From Nitrospira sp. (GTDB lineage Bacteria > Nitrospirota > Nitrospiria > Nitrospirales > Nitrospiraceae), in the NCBI GenBank assembly GCA_025361385.1, contig JANYAJ010000542.1, forward strand, positions 1 to 20,955: a DNA stretch of 20,955 nt, given 5' to 3'. Of the stretch, positions 6,577 through 13,203 are shown piece after piece. The notes under the pieces were generated by a model, which was not told the DNA's origin, ran no database searches, and saw nothing but the letters and a program-made list of their open reading frames with translations. Each line of letters opens with the position of its first letter. The first letter of the stretch is position 1. A program made the translations under genes and the position numbers.

Positions 6577-8331
6577 TTACCTTCCCGGAAGCTGTGTGCC
6601 GAACGGGAGCTGGACCGATAGCACCGCTGACTTCGTATTGCTCGGGAGGCTCATCCTTCCGGCACCTACTGAACCGACCTGAGCGCTGGGTTGTGACTGA
6701 GTTGCAGCAGCTCCCATCTGCGAAGGCGGCAGGGTCATAATGGGCGACGCTGCCGCAGGCGGTGTTACCATTGCACTCTGGATTCGAGTTGACGATTTTG
6801 CCATTTGGAAGGGGGAAATCCCGCGCTCGGTCACCTCGCCTTGCCGGAGGAGCTCAGCCTCTCCACTACTCTGTTCCGTCGCTTTCGACTGGGTCGGACC
6901 GCTTTCTGGGTGCCCCTCGGTGTCCCGGCTGCTTTGATCAGGCTGCGAAGCTTCTTCAAGCCCGCGCGAGACAATCCCGCCCTGCACACTCGTGCTGAAC
7001 TTGGCTGAGATAGGGGGGAGCAGCGAAACGGTAATGGTGACGTCGCCCGCAGAGCGCGGAGCCGAATTGGGGTGCAATGTGAAAGTCCCGGTTGCGGATC
7101 CACTTGGGACAGAGATGGAAGATGGTACTGAGACAAGATTTGAATTGGATGTAAAGAGATAGATTACCCGGCCTTTCGGTGGCGCAGGCCCTTCCATGGT
7201 GACAGTCCCCATGGAAGGTGTCCCTGCTCGAACACTTTGTTGCGAAAGCGTCAGCGAGACGAGCAGATTCTGGCGAATCTCGAACGACAACTTCTTCTTC
7301 GTCGCCACAAATCCGGAGGGCTGGCCGATTCCGGAGGTTGGACTCACATCCAATTCTAACTCATAGACCGCTGCAGGTAAGCTGGTGAATGTGACAGATG
7401 AAAATGAGGATGAGTCGAACCATGACGAGGTGCAAGGCTGCGCGGCAAAGACGCAGGCGTTTTGCACCGTCGTGGGCTGGTTGCCCAAGCCAATAGTGCC
7501 ACCGCCTGGAAGCGTCGCAGATGAGTAGGAGGTATGTGTCAAGTCGTTGAGGGTCCAGCGATATTGAAGGTTGGGGGTGAGTTCCGGCTTCACGCCGGCG
7601 GCGCGCCAGCTGAGTTGAAGAGGGGTGCCTTCCGGAACTGTGATATTTGAGCCGGGGTTGAATTGTATGCGGTATCCCGCGGTATCGGCAGGAATCGACC
7701 CGCAGACGATATGCATCCGATCCACGAAAAGGCCGGTTCGTCCTTCGAGCGCTATTCCAACGGGATTCCATACCCGGGGCTCACGCTGGACATTTGTCCC
7801 GACGTGTGGTGAATCACAGTAGTCTTGAAGCACAGACACTTTGAGAGGATCGGGGTCCCCGTAATAATCGATGAGTCTGGTGCCCTCAATCGTCGCCCCG
7901 ACTCGACCGAGGCTCACTCCAATGTCGATACATCTAATGGCGATGGAACCGACAACGGGTGTGCCATCGAAGGAATTCACCGTTCCTTCGAGACCCCAAA
8001 GGGCCTGACCCACCGGACATTTCTTATTGAAAGGCTGGCCGCCAGTTCCTCCATAATGTGCTGTCTCATATGCCCCGCCGACCCAGACACCGGAGACAGG
8101 GTCGATCTTCACGCAGAGTCCCCCGATTTGATCGATGACAACCCCTGATCGCCCTGTGATTCCGATGAGCAGAGCCGACTCTCCACAGTCGAGGTGAAAC
8201 GGAGCGCCTCCTGGGCCGCCGATGCCGTCAAAAGGCGCGAGCTTCGCCGACGCGGGCGCGGTCAGCGAACCTAATCCCGCCAGGACCGGCACGAAGATCA
8301 TCATCCGAATGATGCCGGGTAGCTGTCTCAT
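6577..8331 (-). CDS. Exported cysteine-rich jacalin-like/VMO-I-like protein with Ig-like domain
   Basis: A 584-residue exported protein, paralogous along its length to 11385-13145. The start ATG has GGAGGTG upstream. Signal peptide 1-29 (ending ASA). Residues 31-210 contain three related segments, each with a glycine-rich turn or G-[IL]-x-G-R-[ST]-G-x-x-[VI]-D pattern and paired cysteines (GGPGGAPF...C49...C73; GGTGGQPF...C105...C134; C172...C210). This suggests a beta-prism sugar-binding fold of the jacalin or vitelline-outer-membrane type (tentative). Residues 220-350 are a beta domain with PEGTPLQLSWRA, and 355-450 an Ig-like domain (GTVTMEGPAPPKGRVIYL). A Ser/Pro/Gln-rich tail holds VSRGLE (454-459), VTERGI (500-505) and LPSNTKSAVLSVQ (562-574). 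The eight mature cysteines match those of the paralogue. It follows the large putative enzyme by 29 bp, so the two are probably co-translated. Confidence 0.88.
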   Translation of the reverse strand: MRQLPGIIRMMIFVPVLAGLGSLTAPASAKLAPFDGIGGPGGAPFHLDCGESALLIGITGRSGVVIDQIGGLCVKIDPVSGVWVGGAYETAHYGGTGGQPFNKKCPVGQALWGLEGTVNSFDGTPVVGSIAIRCIDIGVSLGRVGATIEGTRLIDYYGDPDPLKVSVLQDYCDSPHVGTNVQREPRVWNPVGIALEGRTGLFVDRMHIVCGSIPADTAGYRIQFNPGSNITVPEGTPLQLSWRAAGVKPELTPNLQYRWTLNDLTHTSYSSATLPGGGTIGLGNQPTTVQNACVFAAQPCTSSWFDSSSFSSVTFTSLPAAVYELELDVSPTSGIGQPSGFVATKKKLSFEIRQNLLVSLTLSQQSVRAGTPSMGTVTMEGPAPPKGRVIYLFTSNSNLVSVPSSISVPSGSATGTFTLHPNSAPRSAGDVTITVSLLPPISAKFSTSVQGGIVSRGLEEASQPDQSSRDTEGHPESGPTQSKATEQSSGEAELLRQGEVTERGISPFQMAKSSTRIQSAMVTPPAAASPIMTLPPSQMGAAATQSQPSAQVGSVGAGRMSLPSNTKSAVLSVQLPFGTQLPGR

Positions 8332-8360
8332 GGTTTTTCACCTCCAGGATCTCGAATTTT

Positions 8361-11240
8361 CTATTTGGGCACGATGCCGAGATACAGGCTGAGCCAGTAT
8401 GGCAACAAGTAGTCAACGCCGGGTCCTTCCCGGCCCGGGTCACTCCCGCAAATCATGATGTTGCCCGGCGTCGGCGGGGTCTGTTGGCAAAAAGGACGGC
8501 TGCTGTCGTGCAAATGCACTCCCACGCCGAAGGGACTTCGCTGCCAGAGAAAATCCATCCCATCGCCGATGCGTCCATGGACGGGAAGGGGAATCGTTGC
8601 CTGATAACCCTGACCTACACCTGTGTCAAGGCTGGCGGCTGTATACACGGCGATCTTCGCGGGCCAGAGACCTGCCTGATAGTTCGGATAGGCGACTCTG
8701 TTGAACGGCAATGTGCTTGGTGCGGGGATTTGCTGCCGCCGCGTCAGCCATTCAGTCAGCAGCAGCGGTATCTCTTCCCGCTGCGGGGCTGGGGGAGTCA
8801 TGCTGGCCAACGCCGATGCGGGTATCAGCCGTTGTCCTGAGGCTTCGATCAATATTCTGATGAGATCGAAGTAGGCGTTCTTATGGTGGGCGGTGGCGCG
8901 CCAGAGGAGATTGTACGCTTTCACATAGTTCCCGCGAGTAACCGGTTGATCCTCCAGGAACAATAGGGGACTGAAGAATGCCTGCGCTAAGTTGAACTTG
9001 AAATAGCTCGTAACGGGATCCAGGATCGTAATCCACGTGGGCACCCATATGACTTCGGAGGCCGGCGCGTAACGGTCATAGACCGGGCCGTACTTTTGAG
9101 GATTGATGGCCTTCCCAATCCGCAAGAACGTCAACTGCATGTCGATGTTTCCAAAGTAGGAGGTGCGGATCCTGTCATAGGGCGCGAGCAGGACGTTCCA
9201 TTGTCCAGGCCCAAGCAGGTGATCGAGTACATCCTCCATGAGACGTTGCGCGGTGTGCTTCACGTCAGGATCCTGAACCAGGAAGTAGGCGTACGTCAGC
9301 CCCATCATGGCGCCGACATATGCATCACGACTGATCGCATGGTCTGCGCCGCACCCCCATCCATACCAAACGTTTCCCACCGGCCGTACTAGCGGCAAGG
9401 CAAGCTGAGGTTGCAGCAAGCCTGGTTGGAGAGGCCGTGATGGAGCCGCAGTCTGCTTTTTCGCTAAGACCGAATTCAACGCCGCGAGGGCTCCACTATA
9501 TGTTTTAAAGTGTTGTGGCCCCTGTTCCGTGACCAGGTCCCAGCCGCCATCTGGTTTCTCGTAGTAACAGGGTTGCTGGTTCAAGCTTCCCTTCTGTCGT
9601 CCCTCGTCTGAGAAATCAATCCCGCTGCTGGCCGCTGACCAGACTGTCCGTGACAGGACTCCAGGGTACTGGCGTACCGGCATCGCCTGTCCCTGGATGA
9701 CGGCAGCGTCGCTGGTGACATCGAAAAGCAGTGAGAATCCGTGCAGGATCTGTTTCACGCGGTCGAGTGCGGCCGGGTCGCCTGTCGCGGCAGACCGAAA
9801 TGATTCGGCGGCGAGATAATGTCCAGTCCAGATCGCCGAATCGGCTTTCAGCGCATAGGACAGCGGTGGGGGAGGGGGCGCCTGACTGACGCGCGGCAGG
9901 AGGCTGTTTATGGGTTTTAGTTGATTGTGATCCAGGGACAACACAGTCCCTTCTAAAAGGTGCGACTGAATCGCCGTCTCGATTTCACCCGCGTTCTTCG
10001 CGAGATCCGACGGTGAAAGCGGGGTCGGCATCGGAAGAAGACCGGCCGGCGAGAGGGGGCCTGATGGCGTTGCACCAGCCGCTCCCTCGCCCCATACTTG
10101 AGGCGCCTGGAGCTGCATGAGCTGAAATGCCTGATTCAGTGACTCCGATGCGGGAATGACCCAGGGGACAGTCAACGTGAAGGGAATCGTCTGTCTCCCG
10201 ACTCGGTTCAACGTGATCGAGAGGTGACCCGCAAGCGCAACGGACGCCTGTTGAAGGGAGAGATCCCCGTGGATCAGGTTATGGTCCGAGACAGGGTAGT
10301 CCACCTCATAATAGATGTCATAGGTCGTCGGGAAGATCGTGATGACGAGATCGCCGGTCAACCGAGCATCGAACTCGCCCTTGAGTCCCAGGCTTAAATT
10401 GGTGATGCGTCCCTTAATCTCGATACGTCCGGGCAAGGGACTTACTTGTAGTTGAACGGGAATTGACACCGGGATGAACCCATCTCCTTCGAGCTGCAAT
10501 TGCGGCTGGACGACCACGCGTTGCAACGTCGGCCTGTCGAGTTGTGCATTGTTTAAGTCCACCGACGCAGTGAGGCGAAAATTCGTGATGCGAAGTCCAA
10601 ACGGGATGGTCGGCGACCAGTCCAGATAGGTCACCGCATCCTTCCCGGTCAGTGGATTCTTTTCCTTGACAGTCGCGTGAGCTTGTACCGTCCCTCCGAT
10701 CGAGAAGTTCCAATAGCGATCAAGGGGGGCTTCGAACGTGAACCCCTTTAATAGGGGTGACACGGCTCTGAAGCCCGGTGAGGCCGCCAAGTCTGCATGG
10801 CCGGTGGCCTGTGTGACCTGAAGCCCGAACGCCCAATGGAGATCCCCGCCTCCGTGGCTATCGGCCAAGGGTTTTGCGGTCAGACCCTGAATGTTCTGAG
10901 CGGCATCACCCATATATTGGCGCGCCAGTGCACACCAAGGAACGTTCATCAGTTCGTTGGCTGCGTCTACTCCTGGACCCAGCCCCTTGACAGGTAACGC
11001 GCATGGTGGAGGGGAAGAAACGGCGCCTGGAATGGCTGCGAGCGGGACGTCTGAGACTCCACTCGGCCGTCCTGGAACGGCCCTTTCCTGAACCTGACCG
11101 GAGGTCTCTGCGGATTGAGCCTGTTCCTGGGCCTCTTGCGCTCGCGTGTCTTGTGCGAACGTTCCCAGGCAAGCCATCACTCCACATATTATGATGAGGG
11201 CGATTGGTCGCTGGCTGAAGGTGCGGCGTTGTAATGTCAT
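8361..11240 (-). CDS. Large exported protein with putative (alpha/alpha)6-barrel enzyme domain
   Basis: A 959-residue exported protein. The start ATG has GAGGAGG upstream. The signal peptide ends near residue 34 (TRA); a Gln/Glu-rich pro-region carries VQERAV at 50-55. Residues 130-360 are beta-rich, with a run of amphipathic strands (PVSIPVQLQVSPLPGRIEI, LVITIFPTTYDIYYEVDYPV) that could be a lipid- or glycan-binding sandwich. A Pro-rich linker (380-460) precedes a helical domain from 460. It begins ADSAIWTGHYLAAESF...ATGDPAAL and later has CYYEKPDGGWDL, HAISRDAYVGAMMGLTYAYF and NVLLAPYDRIRTSYFGN. This spacing of Trp/Tyr/His-containing helices is typical of (alpha/alpha)6 toroid glycoside hydrolases and polysaccharide lyases. 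I cannot name the family or its catalytic residues. The gene is flanked by the two jacalin-like paralogues, suggesting it acts on or with a glycan. Confidence is high that the gene is real and moderate on enzyme activity. Confidence 0.9.
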   Translation of the reverse strand: MTLQRRTFSQRPIALIIICGVMACLGTFAQDTRAQEAQEQAQSAETSGQVQERAVPGRPSGVSDVPLAAIPGAVSSPPPCALPVKGLGPGVDAANELMNVPWCALARQYMGDAAQNIQGLTAKPLADSHGGGDLHWAFGLQVTQATGHADLAASPGFRAVSPLLKGFTFEAPLDRYWNFSIGGTVQAHATVKEKNPLTGKDAVTYLDWSPTIPFGLRITNFRLTASVDLNNAQLDRPTLQRVVVQPQLQLEGDGFIPVSIPVQLQVSPLPGRIEIKGRITNLSLGLKGEFDARLTGDLVITIFPTTYDIYYEVDYPVSDHNLIHGDLSLQQASVALAGHLSITLNRVGRQTIPFTLTVPWVIPASESLNQAFQLMQLQAPQVWGEGAAGATPSGPLSPAGLLPMPTPLSPSDLAKNAGEIETAIQSHLLEGTVLSLDHNQLKPINSLLPRVSQAPPPPPLSYALKADSAIWTGHYLAAESFRSAATGDPAALDRVKQILHGFSLLFDVTSDAAVIQGQAMPVRQYPGVLSRTVWSAASSGIDFSDEGRQKGSLNQQPCYYEKPDGGWDLVTEQGPQHFKTYSGALAALNSVLAKKQTAAPSRPLQPGLLQPQLALPLVRPVGNVWYGWGCGADHAISRDAYVGAMMGLTYAYFLVQDPDVKHTAQRLMEDVLDHLLGPGQWNVLLAPYDRIRTSYFGNIDMQLTFLRIGKAINPQKYGPVYDRYAPASEVIWVPTWITILDPVTSYFKFNLAQAFFSPLLFLEDQPVTRGNYVKAYNLLWRATAHHKNAYFDLIRILIEASGQRLIPASALASMTPPAPQREEIPLLLTEWLTRRQQIPAPSTLPFNRVAYPNYQAGLWPAKIAVYTAASLDTGVGQGYQATIPLPVHGRIGDGMDFLWQRSPFGVGVHLHDSSRPFCQQTPPTPGNIMICGSDPGREGPGVDYLLPYWLSLYLGIVPK

Positions 11241-11384
11241 GGACGCCTCCTCGACCGTCTTTTACTCAAGTGTCATCACGTGGGTCGCAACATGGCCTTG
11301 CAGGTTCATTTCAATCGAGACCACATGCAAGATGCTCTGCTTCCTTAACCTGGTTCTCCATTCTGAGCATAGGATAAGATTGGT

Positions 11385-13145
11385 TCATGGCGTCTGGAAA
11401 CGCTTGAGGTTCGGCTGAATGAGATTATTCTGTTGAATCTGGACATCCGGCTGAATCGTAAGAACGGCTTGTTTCGTGGCGCTGGGCAGGGTCAGTGCCT
11501 GGGAGGCGATCACTGCTGATTTGAGTTCGGACACGGCACCACTGCTGGGCGCTTTTTGAACGGGTACAGCCACCAGTGCTTGTGATGCTGGTGACAGGGT
11601 TGTGGCAGGGCGGAGGGTCAGGTTTCTGACGCCTCGTTCCTGCACCTCCTGATTCACATCGTCGGGTGTTTCCAATAGAGCCGGCACCTCAGTGGATGCC
11701 ACTGGCTCTCCGGTCGGTTCGGCCGGTTTCTCTTCTGTCAACGCAGGCTCAGACGGCTCGGTCCCTTCAAGGCCTCGGGACAGCACGCCAAGCGAATTGG
11801 CCTGTTTCATATCAGTGGCGATGACTTGTTGAGAGAAGGGAGCAAAGAGCGAGGCCGTGATGGTAGCCTGACCCGCTGATATGGGAGATCCACTCCGAAG
11901 TGCGATGGTTCCTCTCGATGTGCCTCCGGGTATGACAATGGAGGGAGGGACTGGGACGAGCGACGCATTCGAGCTTGATAGATAAATGGTTTTCCCACGT
12001 GGTGGCGTCGGCCCTTCCAAGACGACGGTTGCGGTAGATGCTTGACCAGGGCGAACGGTACCTGGATTTACCGTCACCTCGACCAACTGATTCGGAACGA
12101 TCTCAAACTTGGTGCTGGCTACTGACTGTGCGGGAGACGGCACTGTCGGGCTGACGGTCAGACGCAATTCATATAGAGCCGGCGGGAGGCTATGAAAGGT
12201 CACTTGGGAAGAAGAGGAGGAGTAGACCCAGCCGCTTTCACAGGGCTGTGCCGCGTAGGTGCAGGGATTTTGGATAGAGGTTGGTTGGGGGCCGAGCATC
12301 CCGGGCTTGGTATGGGTCAAGTCTTGCAACTCCCAAGTGTATCCCAAGTTCGGCGTGAGCTCAGGCTTTACACCAGTAGCTCGCCATTGGATGTTGAGCG
12401 GCGTGCCTTCCGGAATAGCGGTTCTGGCACTGGTTCGGAAGTCGACGCGATAGCCTTGGGTATTCTGCAGTAGTTCCCCGCATAGGAGATGCACATGATC
12501 GAGGTACAGACCTGCCCGGCCTTCCAGGGCGACGCCGACACGAGTCCATTCAACCTGTGAATGGCCGGGTTTGAGGACTGGAGGATAACAGAGGTCTTGC
12601 GACGCATCGACTGTGAGCGGATCGAAATCTCCTTGGGGACCGACCTGACGGAAACCTTTAATGACCGGAGGTTGGAACTCCGTTCTGATTTTCAATTCAG
12701 TGCAGTTGATCCCCAGCGACGCAACAACGTTGGTTCCGCTGAAGTATTTGATGGTGCCCTCAAGGCCGATGAGCGCCTGGCCGACCGGACAGGCCTTTTG
12801 AAACCGTGAGCCGCCGGTGCCGCCGGCCGATGCCGTCTCGTAGACACCTCCGACCCACGTTCCGGAGACCGGATCGATTTTCACGCAGAGACCGGCGATG
12901 CGATCGATCACCAGACCCGATTGCCCCGTGACCCCCACCAGTACCGCCGATTCACCACAATCAATGCGGTACGGCGCGCCGCCGGCTCCTCCGATTCCAT
13001 CGAAGGGAGCGAGCCTTGCCCATGCAGGGGAGACCAACGCCAGCATGCTCACAACGGCAAAGACCATTCCTAGAGTGGACCTAGTGAGAACAGGCTTCGT
13101 CTCCACCCGTTCGAAACAAATCTGATTCCAGCCTGGGATGTTCAT
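11385..13145 (-). CDS. Exported cysteine-rich jacalin-like/VMO-I-like protein (paralogue of 6577-8331)
   Basis: A 586-residue exported protein. The start ATG has GAAGGAAG upstream. The signal peptide has a long N-region (hydrophobic core 27-40, cleavage after AWA, residue 43). The mature protein opens RLAPFDGIGGAGGAPY, nearly identical to its paralogue. It has the same three cysteine-paired repeats (C63/C87, C119/C148, C186/C222), the same PEGTPL..WRATGVKPELTPNL beta domain with CTYAAQPC, and the same Ig-like domain (350-435). The tail carries LSRGLEG (455-461), an acidic Pro/Glu stretch, VQERGV (501-506), SELKSAVIAS and LPSATKQAVLTIQ (553-565), ending in a Gln/Asn-rich segment. Carbohydrate binding is inferred from the jacalin-like pattern. 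Its position between the tachylectin protein and the putative glycan enzyme fits that. Vitelline-outer-membrane-like or another beta-prism family are alternatives. Confidence 0.88.
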   Translation of the reverse strand: MNIPGWNQICFERVETKPVLTRSTLGMVFAVVSMLALVSPAWARLAPFDGIGGAGGAPYRIDCGESAVLVGVTGQSGLVIDRIAGLCVKIDPVSGTWVGGVYETASAGGTGGSRFQKACPVGQALIGLEGTIKYFSGTNVVASLGINCTELKIRTEFQPPVIKGFRQVGPQGDFDPLTVDASQDLCYPPVLKPGHSQVEWTRVGVALEGRAGLYLDHVHLLCGELLQNTQGYRVDFRTSARTAIPEGTPLNIQWRATGVKPELTPNLGYTWELQDLTHTKPGMLGPQPTSIQNPCTYAAQPCESGWVYSSSSSQVTFHSLPPALYELRLTVSPTVPSPAQSVASTKFEIVPNQLVEVTVNPGTVRPGQASTATVVLEGPTPPRGKTIYLSSSNASLVPVPPSIVIPGGTSRGTIALRSGSPISAGQATITASLFAPFSQQVIATDMKQANSLGVLSRGLEGTEPSEPALTEEKPAEPTGEPVASTEVPALLETPDDVNQEVQERGVRNLTLRPATTLSPASQALVAVPVQKAPSSGAVSELKSAVIASQALTLPSATKQAVLTIQPDVQIQQNNLIQPNLKRFQTP

Positions 13146-13203
13146 GATGCTTCCTTCTCCTCGTCGTTCACACTCAGTTCAAGGGGAGGCTCTTTGAATT
13201 CAA

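Noticed and set aside
11241-11384. Possible promoter in the longest gap (144 bp) before the putative enzyme gene
   Set aside because: I found no -35/-10 pair with proper spacing and only a weak six-base inverted repeat (CTTGCA/TGCAAG).
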